NCBI GenBank assembly: GCA_016715405.1
Contig: JADKAE010000024.1
Coordinates: forward strand, 22,772-86,771
From: Saprospiraceae bacterium
GTDB lineage: Bacteria > Bacteroidota > Bacteroidia > Chitinophagales > Saprospiraceae
DNA: 64,000 nucleotides
Direction of reading: 5' to 3'
Every line of letters starts with the position of its first letter. Within the stretch, counting starts at the first letter, position 1. Positions 43,452 to 53,437 of this stretch are shown one piece after another. The notes under the pieces are model-generated. The model worked only from the letters and a program-made list of their open reading frames with translations, did no database searches and was not told where the DNA came from. Made by a program: the position numbers and the translations under genes.

Positions 43452-43927
43452 CAGAGACAATACGGGCCGCCTGATAGGGCGGACTTTTCAAAAGCGACCA
43501 AGCTGGCTTGAAGGAGCCTTTTTGAGAGAAGAAAGCCAAAAAAGGGCCATGTTAACTTTGCAGGCTAACGGGATCAACGATAGTTAATCCCTCCTCCTCC
43601 GCAGAGACAATACGGGCCGCCTGATAGGGCGGCCTTTCTTTTTTTCCAAAAAGGCGACCAAGCTGGCTTGAAGGAGCCTTTTTGGAAAAGAAAAAGCCCG
43701 AAGGGCCGTATTGGCTTGAACTACCCAAGGACTGCAACGATAGTTAAATCCCTCCTCCTCCGCAGAGACAATACGGGCCGCCTGATAGGGCGGCCTTTCT
43801 TTTTTTCCAAAAAGGCGACCAAGCTGGCTTGAAGGAGCCTTTTTGGAAAAGAAAAAGCCCGAAGGGCCGTATTGGCTTTGCAGGCCCCCCCCAACGGGAT
43901 CAACGATAGTTAATCCCTCCTCCTCCG
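43436..43927. repeat. Tandem array of three ~150-165 bp hairpin units bounded by tRNA-Ser 3' ends
   Basis: The tRNA 3' end AATCCCTCCTCCTCCG occurs at 43586-43601, 43747-43762 and 43912-43927, besides the genuine one (43436-43451, one base different). Spacing is 150, 161 and 165 bases. Each unit holds CAGAGACAATACGGGCCGCC, the terminator hairpin GGCCGCC-TGATAG-GGCGGCC (43615-43634 in unit 2) with a T-rich run, and inverted arms CCAAAAAGGC / GCCTTTTTGG. Outer arms (CAATACGGGC / GGGCCGTATTG) also pair, so a whole unit can fold as one nested hairpin. ATCAACGATAGTT precedes two of the three repeated tRNA ends. A partial fourth unit lies at 44477. Confidence 0.88.
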
Positions 43928-44056
43928 AATAATAAACAACAAAATATTGTAAATCAATTAATTACAGGGGTTTTTCTTGAATGAAATGTCGACATTTTTG
44001 AAAAAATAAAAACAAATTGTATATTTACTGAATGAAATAAAACAACTCATCCAGCT

Positions 44057-44340
44057 ATGAAAAAAGAACTAATCCTCGAACTTTTCCAAAAATTTGAAAA
44101 CGCCTGCTACCTGATCGAAGGTACAGAATGTTGGAGCGCCCGCGAACTACAGGTTATACTGGGTTACGCCAAATGGAGCAACTTCCTGAACGCCATCGAC
44201 AAGGCCAAAGTCGCCTGCGAAGGCGCGGGTGAAAACCAGGTGACATCATTTGCCGACGTCGGGAAAATGATCGACCTTCCAAAAGGAGCCCAACGTCATC
44301 GACGACTTCGCCCTCGCCCCTAGCCTGCTACCTGGCTGAG
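44057..44340 (+). pseudogene. dinD: Truncated dinD-like gene remnant
   Basis: The 88-residue frame (44057-44323) begins like DinD/BRO-N proteins: 'LILELFQKFENACYLIEGTE', 'CWSARELQVILGYAKWSNFL', 'IDKAKVACEGAG'. After a frame change near 44280 only 'VIDDFALAP' remains of the usual following segment. Full DinD proteins are ~275-285 residues, so most of the gene is missing rather than just frameshifted. DinD is a LexA-regulated DNA-damage protein that antagonises RecA filaments in E. coli. It sits immediately after the tRNA 3'-end array, the usual landing place of mobile elements. Confidence 0.75.
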
Positions 44341-44476
44341 ACGTAAAAACTGGAACGCTAAAGCCGAACAGAAAAAGCCCTGCAAAACCCGAAAACTAAC
44401 CCCAAATACGGATGGGGAAAAGGAGGAAGAACGGTAAACTCGAATTCGTTCAAAACAAACTGTCATTTGAGAAGCT

Positions 44477-44516
44477 GAGACAATACGGGCCGCCTGACAG
44501 GGCGGCCTTTCGTTTT
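44477..44516 (+). terminator. Terminator; partial fourth copy of the tRNA-Ser array unit
   Basis: GAGACAATACGGGCCGCC is followed by the stem GGCCGCC/GGCGGCC and TTTCGTTTTT. It is identical to the array units apart from two bases, but is separated from them by the dinD remnant and lacks the tRNA 3' end. Confidence 0.75.
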
Positions 44517-44681
44517 TACGCCCTCCTGATAACCAGCCTTTTGCATTAGCCTTGCCCATTTTCCCCATGATGAATATCATTGCAGTTCTACTTTGGGTAT
44601 GTTATTTTTAACAAATAAAATATCCGAATTCCCGATTGCCTGCCATAGTGAACGATTTATGTTTTCAACTAATAACAGGGC

Positions 44682-47600
44682 ATGCATAAAAAGGACAAAC
44701 TGCTTTGTTTCTTTTCCTTATTGTTGCTCCTCGCAGCCTATCCTGAATATGTGTTATTAGGCCAAACAAAAATCCTCCGGAATCCTCTCCCTCCTAATAT
44801 AGAAATTTTCGAATTGCCAGGCGGCAACCTGGGCAACCGGGTTAGACAAATCGTTCAGGACAGCGTAGGCTTTCTGTGGTTTACCTCTTCTTCCGGCTTG
44901 CACCGTTACGATGGATATGAAGTAAGAACGTACCTACACAACCCCGATGACAAGACCACTATTTCAGCGCACCTCTCCTATTGCCTTTATGTGACCCGCG
45001 ATGGGTCTTTATGGGTGGGTACCTATAACCAATTGGGCGGGCTATGTAAATTCGACTATCCTACCGAAACATTTATGCATTTTGAGCATGAAGCACCGGA
45101 AGAAGAGCGGCTTACTGACGCTCCGATTAACTGTATCACGGAAGACCACGCCGGTTTTCTCTGGGTGGGAACAAATAACAAAGGACTATTCCGAATCGAC
45201 AGAAAGTTGGGTAATGTCCGCCGGTATTATCATGTACCATCCGATTCCGGTAGCATAAGCAATAATTGCATCACTACGCTTTTTGTAGATTCGAAGGGCG
45301 TTCTTTGGGTAGGAACAGGCGTTGAAATGCTTATGATGCCCGCCGGCGGCCTCAATCGCTTTAATGCGGAATCCGAGACTTTTACCCGGTACCTCCACCA
45401 ACCCGACAATCCTCACAGCCTGATCAGCAATGTTGTACATGCTATACTGGAAGATTCCCGCGGCAACTTCTGGGTGGGTACAAGAGGAGATGGCTTGCAT
45501 TTGATGGACCGGAAAAGGGGACATTCAAGCGGCATCAGTTGTTGGATCTTTCCGGGGTTAGTCAGCTTAAAATACCCTATTTGACCGCATTTAATTCCGT
45601 AAGCTTTATTTATGAAGATTTCGACCGGCGGCTGTGGGTGGGTACCCTTTTGGGGGGAATAAGCTGCTATGATCCTGCAACCGGAGGTTTCGACAAATTC
45701 GAATATAACGAACGAGATACCCGGGGCTTGAAATCTCAGATTGCCTGCTCCATTTTTCAATCTGCCGATGGAACGATGTGGCTGGGCCCCGGCCATGATT
45801 TTAACCCGCGCGTCCAGCGACTGGAGATGGGCAATAAGCGCTTCTCTTTTTACCCCATTCAAAACCGGATACAAACCTTTTTAGAAAGCAGGGATGGAAA
45901 TACGTGGATAGGCACCCTGAATGCAGGGCTGATAAGGCTCAATCGGAAAACCGGGATAACAAACCGGCAACCGATATTTACCAACGGCCAGGATTACGAC
46001 TTTTATGAGGATGTGGGTTGCCTGTATGAAGACCGGCAAGGCCTGATCTGGATCGGCTTCAGCTACAACAGGGCATTAATTGTATTGACCCGGCTACCGG
46101 TAATCAAAAACGCTATTTTTTCCATCAAAACCCGGCGATACATTACGCGTATTACTAACCGATATCATGGAAGACCATTTAGGCCGGATTTGGATATCGA
46201 GTATTCGGGAGGGCATTTTTCTTTTCGATAAAAAAACAGCTACCATTAGCCGGTTTCAAACACCTCCTTCCGCTAATGGCGGCCTTTCACTAAAAAATGT
46301 AACCAAGCTATTTCGCGACAGTAAAGGCAGAATGTGGATCGGCTGCGGTGGTGGCCGCTTCGAACAGGGACAAGCGCTCAGCATTAGTTGCGTGGATTTC
46401 GGAATGGATACGATCTACCATTATACCCTTCACCCCAAAATTGATGACATTAGACGATATATCAATGGTATTGAAGAAGACGGGAGTGGCAATATCTGGA
46501 TAAACGCCTTTCAAACCCTTTTCAGACTGGATCCTTCAAGCGGCCAGATCCGCCAATTTAATCATCAACACACCCGCTTTTCAATCCGCTTCTTTCGCCA
46601 TGGCCAAAGACAAAGCGGGAAACTTGTGGATCTCGGGGATGACGGATTCACTTGTTTCGACCCCATAAACGAACGCGTTTTGGCTTTCAAGCCAGGGCGG
46701 CTATCTCACAATTTTATTGGTTTCAAGTTGGCAGGTTTTTGCAATAAAAATGGAGAATTGTTTTTTGGCGATAATAACGGTTTTCATGCCTTTTTCCCCA
46801 AAAAAGCCATTCAAGAAATCATGCGCTTTAGTCCCAAAGTCAGACTGACCGAATTCCTGTTAGCAGGTTCACGGCTGAAAGCTTTACCCGGTAGCCCCTT
46901 AACAAAGAGCATTTGGGAAACAAGTGAAATCAAACTTGCCCACCATCAAAATGTTTTTTCCATCCGGTTTTCCACTATGGATTTTCGCTCGCCACTAACG
47001 ACCCGTTACCTGTATATCCTGGAAAACTATGACGCCGAATGGCGATGGGCAAGCGCTAACCCCATGGCCGGTTATTCCCGGGTACCGCCGGGTAAATACC
47101 GCTTTCGGGTAAAAGCACTGACAAACGGGAGTTTCTGGAGTGAAGAAGTATCCCTCCACATCTCGATATCACCTCCTTTGTGGGCCAATATTTGGGCCTA
47201 TAGTTTTTATGTGGTTATATGCAGCGCGCTGATCTATTTTATTGTAAATCTTCAGTTTAAACGCCGCCTGGCACAAGCAGAAACAAAAGCCCTCCGCAGG
47301 CTCGACCATGCAAAAAACCACCTATACACCAATATTTCCCACGAATTTCGCACCCCGATAACCGTGATTATGGGTATGGCCCGTCAAGTGAAGGATAATC
47401 CGGAAAAATGGTTCCGCCATGGGCTGGAAATGATCATCGAGAATTCTCAAAAATTGCTCCGCCTGGTCAATAACATGCTCAACTTGAGTAAAGTGGAAGC
47501 AGGCGTTATGGAAGTTCAAATGCAACAAGGTAATATAATCAGCTATTTGTATCAGGTCGTAGAGCCCTTTTTGTGGTACGCAAAAAGCAAAAATATCCAA

Positions 47601-48872
47601 CTGGATTTCCACCCTAAAGAAAACGAAATCCTTATGGACTACGACGCCGAAAAACTAACCCATATTTGCGCTAACCTGCTCTCTAATGCCATCAAATTCA
47701 CTCCGGAAGGAGGCCGGGTTGATGTAGAAGCATCCACCTGTGAAATAGCAGGCCAAAAATGCCTCTCGTTGCAAGTTACAGATACCGGCATTGGAATTTC
47801 TAAAGAACATGTACCGCATATTTTTGACCGATTTTTCAGTCAGCCCCTGCCAACCGTTCAAAAAGCCGGTTTATATGGCCCTGACCAGGAAGCCTCAACC
47901 GGCATAGGCCTGGCATTGACCCGTGAACTGGTGAAATTGCTGGGCGGACAAATCGAAGTTGAAAGCCAGGAAGGGCAGGGAAGCACGTTTGCCGTAACAC
48001 TGCCAATCCATAGAACTTCACCTTTATTTACAGATCATCCCCATCAGGATTGGAATGATACAAGTGGCCCCTCAAATGGCGAAACGCTCCCTATTGCCTT
48101 GATCGTCGAAGATAACCCCCACGTAGTCATTTATCTGATTTCTTTCTTGTCTGATAAATACCAAATAGTAACCGCAAAAAATGGCACTCAGGGGATCAAC
48201 CAGGCTATAGAGCATATTCCGGACATCATCATCAGCGATGTCATGATGCCCGAAAAGGATGGTTTTGAACTCTGTGAAACCATTAAGCAGGACTCTCGAA
48301 CCTGCCATATCCCCATTATTTTGCTCACGGCCCGGACGGACCAAACCTCCCGGCTATCAGGTTTACAAAAAGGAGCCGATGCCTACCTGGCCAAACCCTT
48401 CAACCAGGATGAAATGCTGATCACGATGGAACAATTGATCAAAGGAAGGCGCCAATTACAGCAGTACTACCTGGCAGCCGCCGGATTGTCGGCTGAATCA
48501 CACACGACAAAGGATCCTTTGGAACTTCCTGTGGCAGATCATACTTTTGTGAAAAATGTGTACGACATTGTATTGGCCCACCTCGACGACTATAATTTCC
48601 AAGTCCAGGATATCACCAATAAAATTCATTTAAGCCATTCCCAACTCCATCGAAAATTAAGAGCGCTCACCGGAATGTCCACCAATAATTTTATCCGGTC
48701 AATCCGGCTGCAAAAAGCCCGGGCGATGTTAAAAGACCAGGATCGTTCTATCACTTCTATAGCATTGGATACCGGGTTTCAACACCCCGATTATTTCAGC
48801 AAAGTCTTTCACGACGAATTTGGAATGACGCCTACCGCATTTAGAGAAAAACACTTCGATAATATCACATAG
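44682..48872 (+). CDS. Hybrid two-component system sensor/regulator (HTCS) (frame breaks)
   Basis: About 1396 codons, with breaks near 45516-45525 and 46080-46165. A signal anchor (KDKLLCFFSLLLLLAAYPEY) is followed by a periplasmic two-component propeller ('QDSVGFLWFTSSSGLHRYDG', 'DSKGVLWVGTG'). Next come Y_Y_Y ('YLYILENYDAEWRWAS', 'PPGKYRFRVKALTNG') and a TM helix ('YVVICSALIYFIV'). HisKA follows, with the phospho-acceptor His in 'LYTNISHEFRTPITVI', then HATPase ('LLSNAIKFTPEGG', 'DTGIGISKEH'). The receiver domain has its Asp in 'DIIISDVMMPEKDGF'. The C-terminal AraC domain ends 'SITSIALDTGFQHPDYFSKV'. This is the classic Bacteroidota glycan-sensing HTCS. No SusC/SusD or glycosidase genes are visible here, so the regulon is elsewhere or non-glycan. 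Confidence 0.93.
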
Positions 48873-48992
48873 CTGCTGCGGGCCTATCTGCAGTTATGCA
48901 ATAAATTTTATGGCGATTGCAAGATTTGTTGGGGCATTAGTATCTGTGAAACATCAATTTGCAGGTAAATGGCTTCATTAAAATCTAAACCT

Positions 48993-50482
48993 ATGAAAAA
49001 GTTAATCGCCTTTTTAATCATAGCCGCTTGTTGGGGACTCAATACCCCATCTTTTGCACAAACCCAGTTAGGAGGAGATATGGACGGTGAAGCACCACTA
49101 GACCGGCTGGGTAGCGCCGTCGCCCTCTCCGCCGACGGCAATCGACTGGCAGCCGGCGCTCCAGGAAATGACGCAAACGGCGATAAAGCCGGCCATGTGA
49201 GGGTGTATGAATTACTAAACAGCGCCTGGATACAAATGGGCGAAGATATCGACGGCGGCACAGCGTTCGACGGGGCAGGTAGCTCGGTTGACTTGTCTGC
49301 TGATGGCAACCGCCTGGCTGTCGGGCTGCCCGGTCATAACGCCGTCCTGTCCGGAATCGGCCAGGTCCGCATTTACGAATGGTTGGATGGGGGTTGGTCG
49401 CAACTCGGCCAGGCTATTGATGGCCAAATAACTAATGAAATAGCGGGTACATCCGTATCGCTTTCTGCCGATGGGATGAAAGTGGCCATTGGGGCGCCCT
49501 ATAAATTTGACGCCGGAAACGGACATCCATCGGGAAAAGTAAGGATATACAAATGGTTTCAAGGAGTCTGGACACAAGTAGGTGAGGACATCATAGGAAG
49601 TGTATTAAGCGACGAATTCGGCGTGTCGGTTCCAGCTTTCAGCCGACGGCAACAAAGTCGCCATCGGCGCTTCATTTGGTTCTTTTCCAACCATTAACGG
49701 CCAACCGGGAGGGTATGTGAAAATCTACGAATGGATAAACGAAACCTGGACACAGTTGGGAAGCACGTTAATCGGTGATACAGCAGACGACGAATTCCGG
49801 CTCTTCGGTTTCACTGTCAGCTGATGGCAACAGGGTCGCATGCGGAGCGGTGCTTTGTGATGTGAATGACCCATACGCGGACAGGTGAAAGTGTATGAAT
49901 GGAAAAATGAATCCTGGACGTTGATGGGCCCTGTTCTCAACGGCGAAGCTTTTGACTATTTTGGCGCATCGGTCTCTCTCTCGTCCGATGGCAGCCGCCT
50001 GGCCGCTACCGCGCCTGCCAAAGACGGCAGCGCGCCAAATACCGGAGTAACCAGGGTATACGAATGGATGAATGGAGCCTGGACGCAATTAGGCGCCAAT
50101 ATCGACGGAGAAGCTGAAGCCGACGAGGCCGCGGCAGTCTGCCTGTCCGCCGACGGCAACAGACTAGCCATCGGAGCAGCATATAACGATGGCAACGGCG
50201 CTTTATCAGGGCATGTGCAGGTATTTGAACTCCCCCGGTTTTGGACGTACATCCTGTCCAAACTATTCCCCTGAAAAACTACCCCAATCCAACGAGCGGC
50301 CTCTTATTTTTACAGGCCCAAAATCCGGAATCCATCAAGATTATGGATGCAACGGGCGCTTAGTATTACTGCTAGAGACCGTAACACAACATATAGACAT
50401 TTCTCATTTACCCAACGGAATATATGTTGTACAAGCTTATGTGGACGGCCTTTTGATGAGCAGCAGGATAATTAAAGACTAA
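48993..50482 (+). CDS. T9SS-secreted FG-GAP-like repeat protein (frame breaks)
   Basis: About 495 codons. Signal peptide MKKLIAFLIIAACWGLNTPSFA at ATG 48993, chosen over the in-frame ATG 48969 because it gives a clean signal. Then come repeats of ~60 residues, each with 'SLSADGNRLAVGAP' followed by 'GHVRVYEW...W.QLG..IDG', as in FG-GAP/integrin-like propellers. Frame breaks lie near 49630, 49800-49880 and 50270. After the last, 'YPNPTSGLLFLQAQNP...ID'-type sequence and 'HIDISHLPNGIYVVQAYVDG' form a T9SS sorting domain. Probably a surface or released propeller. It directly follows the HTCS on the same strand (120 bases). Confidence 0.85.
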
Positions 50483-50572
50483 GACAGAAGGCTAAAGTAT
50501 ACGAAGAGACTTACCCGAAAAGCGACGATCTTGTTTAATGTAAAAATGTGTTTTTAACCAAAAAATCCAACC

Positions 50573-51117
50573 ATGAAAAAGATGATTTTTCTTCCGATAC
50601 TGGCGCTTATTATACTGGTGGTGTTAAGCTGTGAAAAAAGACCAGATTTCAATACTACCCTGGCTGGAAGATGAGCAAGAGATGCTTGACGATCGCGGAA
50701 ACGCTACTGTTCCATTCCGCGGGGAGTATACCACCCTACCCCGAGTTTGTAAGTATCGATTACACGACGGGAAACCAAACGTTTAATATTCCTTCTAATG
50801 GCAAGGCTACCCACTTGGGGAAAAGTACCTGGTTTTCAGTTTCTCAGGTTCACAATACCTTTATTGAAGAAGCTCCCTGGGATCAAACGGGTACTTCTAT
50901 CTTCACCTCTGCCGACGGGTCTACGCTTGTAGGTACCTTTGTGGGTACTACCGGACCGCAAGGTGATAGCCCATTTGTGGGCGCCGGAACCTATGTGATC
51001 GAATCCGGCACCGGCAGGTTTGTAGGGGCCAGTGGCAACGGAACCTACTCTTATGTCGTAGCGCCTGATTTTTCAAGCGCACACCTTGTATTTACAGGCA
51101 CTATTACGAAGCCATAA
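50573..51117 (+). CDS. Lipoprotein of unknown function (frame breaks)
   Basis: ATG 50573 starts MKKMIFLPILALIILVVLSC, a lipoprotein signal with lipobox VLSC. That frame hits a stop 13 residues later, after 'EKRPDFNTTLAG'. A base loss near 50655-50670 and another near 50745 continue it through 'EMLDDRGNATVPFRGEYTT' to 'PEFVSIDYTTGNQTFNIPSN', 'TSIFTSADGSTLVGTFVGTT' and 'GTYVIESGTGRFVGASGNGT', ending 'HLVFTGTITKP'. The repeated T/G-rich strands suggest a small beta-barrel, similar to uncharacterised secreted proteins annotated in marine Bacteroidota. About 182 residues. A strong terminator follows. Confidence 0.65.
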
Positions 51118-51167
51118 ATTGTTGCCTGCCCTTACGTGACTTCTTGTCACGTTTTTAACCATAAAGA

Positions 51168-51210
51168 AGCAGGTGTTCCAAAGCTATGGAGCACCTGCTT
51201 TTCGTTTTTT
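51168..51210 (+). terminator. Rho-independent terminator
   Basis: The stem AGCAGGTGTTCC (51168-51179) / GGAGCACCTGCT (51188-51199), with one G-T pair, is followed by TTTCGTTTTTT. It ends the 50573 gene and may also serve the converging minus-strand gene. Confidence 0.88.
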
Positions 51211-51239
51211 ATTATTAACATTTATACCACACACCGTTT

Positions 51240-52666
51240 TCAATTCACCGGCCGGTCATCCAACCGCTTTTTCACTTTTATCTCCAAATACGCCACATTA
51301 TTGCGCTCATTAGATTCAGGGTGTTTGTTGCCGGCATCGGCTACAGCCATCACGTAATAAGTGCCCTCCGGTGTATCCCGGGGTATAACCATGCCCGATT
51401 TTAACTTCAGGTTGACCATGCCGCCGGTAATATCTACTTCGTAGCGGCCGTTGTTCAGCAACATGCCGTCTTTGTATTTTTCAGAGGGGTAAGCCAACGG
51501 CGCGGGAACGGGGTACGTTTTTTTGGACCTAAGTACCAAATCGACTGTCACCGTTTCCTTTGTCAAATCGGGCATAGCTTGCTTTAATGATACGACCAAG
51601 CCCTTTTTGATTTCACTGCCGGGATACATATTCATCGGCGACCTCATCATGGAGACTATGACCGCAGAATAATCCGGTTTCACAGGTGCGATCACAACAG
51701 GCTTGAACTCCATACCCCAATAGTGGCCGGTAATGGGCAATGTTTTGATTTCTTTCCAGGAAGAAGTGGCGTAGATATGAATATTATCTTGGTGTTCGGC
51801 TACAGCCAGCCAGCCTCCATGGTCTGAAAATGTAACGCCCTTCAGGTGCGTCTCAGCAGGAAAATAGAACTGGGTGACCAGCCGAAGCAGTTTGGCGTCA
51901 AAAATCTCAACTTTGTGATCGCTCACTATTGCCGCCCACCGACCTTTTGGATCGATGGCAATATCAACTGTAGGCTCACCCATCGTTTTTTCAGTTCTTT
52001 CCCGGCGCCGGCTTTCCATTCCTGTACAAACCATCCAAACCTAGACCCCATAAACAGGCGTTCGCCATCGGGAGTATAAGCCAGACAGGTCAGCTCATAG
52101 TCATCCCTCGCTCTGAGTGCAAAAGGCGAAATAGTCCAAACTTGAAGTTCTTTTTTGGTGGCAATGGCTATTTCTTTGCCATCGGGGCGGTACTGCAAAT
52201 CCACGGCATCCGGCAGGCCGGCTTCGTGTTCCGGATTAGGGCCGAGGATGTATAACCCTCGATCAAGGACACTGGCAGCAATATGCCTGTTGTCAGGGCT
52301 ATAATCCAGTTTCCATGGACATTTATCCGATTCCAAGGGAACATCCACCTGCGAATAATTGGTTGTTTCCAGCCTTACTACATCATTCGGGCTGCAATCC
52401 GCAATAGCCAGGTATCGACCGTTTTTGCTGTATGACAAATCAACCAATTCATCCAAATTCAACTCTTTCTTTACACTCCAGTCACCGGTGCTAACAACTA
52501 TCGCCTTATTTTCCTCGATAATGGTAATCTCTTTTGAATCTTCAGGAGGGGTATTATTAAAAGAGAAAATAAACACCCCGCTCTCAATGGCAAGCGCCAA
52601 TGGCAGTACCCACCGCAAGAGGTGGTGTATAGGAGTATTTTCATCGTTTGATGCTTTATGACTCAA
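51240..52666 (-). CDS. WD40-like propeller protein with C-terminal CARDB-like domain (one frame break)
   Basis: Minus strand, ~475 codons; the break near 51985-52000 joins two long frames. The N-terminus has one hydrophobic anchor ('LLRWVLPLALAIESGVFIFS'). Then come WD40-like blades: 'VDLSYSKNGRYLAIADCS', 'WKLDYSPDNRHIAASVLD', 'CLAYTPDGERLFMGSRFG', 'VDIAIDPKGRWAAIVSDHKV' and 'GVTFSDHGGWLAVAEHQDNI'. The C-terminal ~130 residues ('SEIKKGLVVSLKQAMPDL', 'GTYYVMAVADAGNKHPESNE', 'RNNVAYLEIKVKK') match the CARDB/Ig-like adhesion pattern. Probably anchored in the membrane and facing the periplasm; function unknown. Confidence 0.75.
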
Positions 52667-52771
52667 ATCATTACAACAATTTTCAAGCTAAAGTCAACAG
52701 GGAATTTAACCTATTCACACTTGAAAATCAATGATATAAGTCATACAGCCGGATATAGATGGGAAGATTAC

Positions 52772-52815
52772 GGATAATAGTAGAGACGCGATTAATCGCG
52801 TCTCTACTATTATCC
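52772..52815. repeat. Perfect 44-bp palindrome (GTAGAGACGCG family)
   Basis: Bases 52772-52793 are the exact reverse complement of 52794-52815. The core AGAGACGCGATTAATCGCGT is shared with the elements at 58432-58457 and 60498-60557. It lies between the OsmC stop and the WD40-like gene start, so a termination or mobile miniature-element role is possible. Confidence 0.85.
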
Positions 52816-52874
52816 GAATCTCAGCAGGTCCTGACATCGGGGCAACCCGAGCAGTGCTAAGTGTGCAAATTTTA

Positions 52875-53304
52875 TTACACCAACTCCGCCGATAGCGTAA
52901 TCTCGCAATTCAACGCCTTGGAGACCGGGCAATTCGCCTTGGCCGCCTGCGCCAGCTCAGCAAACTGCTCAGCGTCGACGCCGGGTACACTGCCCTTTAG
53001 GTCGAGGTGGATGGATTTGATGGACCAACCACCGTCGTTTTCCATGGTCAGGGTGGCATTTACGTCGAGGGTGTCGGCGGTGAAACCCGCAGCACTCAGC
53101 CTGAAGCTGAGCGCCATGGCAAAACACCCGGCATGCGCAGCCGCTATGAGTTCTTCCGGGTTGGTGCCCGCCAGACCGTCTTCGCTTTTAAAACGGGTGT
53201 AGGCAGAATACGGCGTGCCATCCAATACGCCACGCTGGTGGTATGCATACGCCGGCTCCATCTGCTCCGGGCCCGCGCCATTGTGCTTTAGCTTTCCTTT
53301 TCAT
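52875..53304 (-). CDS. osmC: OsmC family peroxiredoxin-like protein (one frame break)
   Basis: Minus strand. ATG 53302-53304 begins 'MKRKAKAQWRGPGADGAG', the usual OsmC start. A base slip near 53235-53260 leads into 'GVLDGTPYSAYTRFKSEDG', 'GTNPEELIAAAHAGCFAMAL' with the peroxidatic Cys, and 'AAKANCPVSKALNC' with the resolving Cys. Total length ~143 residues, normal for OsmC. It reduces organic hydroperoxides in the cytoplasm. A shorter start (MEPAYAYH, 53261) is open but loses the family N-terminus. Confidence 0.9.
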
Positions 53305-53337
53305 ATTTAATTATTGTTTTTTGTGAATGAGATTATT

Positions 53338-53432
53338 TTACCGCAGAGTTAAACGGAGTTGAAAGGAGTTACGCAGAGCGTGATGTTGACTCTGCGAAAC
53401 TCTGCGGTAAACTCCTTTAACTCTGCGGTAAA
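53338..53432. repeat. Hairpin of ACCGCAGAGTTAAACG-type words
   Basis: ACCGCAGAGTT (from 53340) and its complement AACTCTGCGGT (twice, near 53398-53408 and 53420-53430) flank GGAGTT/AACTCC words. It fills the gap between the 53438 stop and the OsmC start. The word set differs from the other families in this window. Confidence 0.65.
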
Positions 53433-53437
53433 TAAAA

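Noticed and set aside
43552..43903. Minus-strand frames with a recurring peptide 'SKKAPSSQLGRLFGKK'
   Set aside because: They are translations of the tRNA-Ser array hairpins and repeat only because the DNA repeats.
43436..43927. Possible CRISPR or rRNA-like array
   Set aside because: Units are near-identical throughout without variable spacers, and are bounded by tRNA-Ser 3' ends.
44057..44323. Intact small BRO-N regulator
   Set aside because: The residues match the DinD N-terminus closely, and traces of the next DinD segment follow in another frame; a truncated dinD is simpler.
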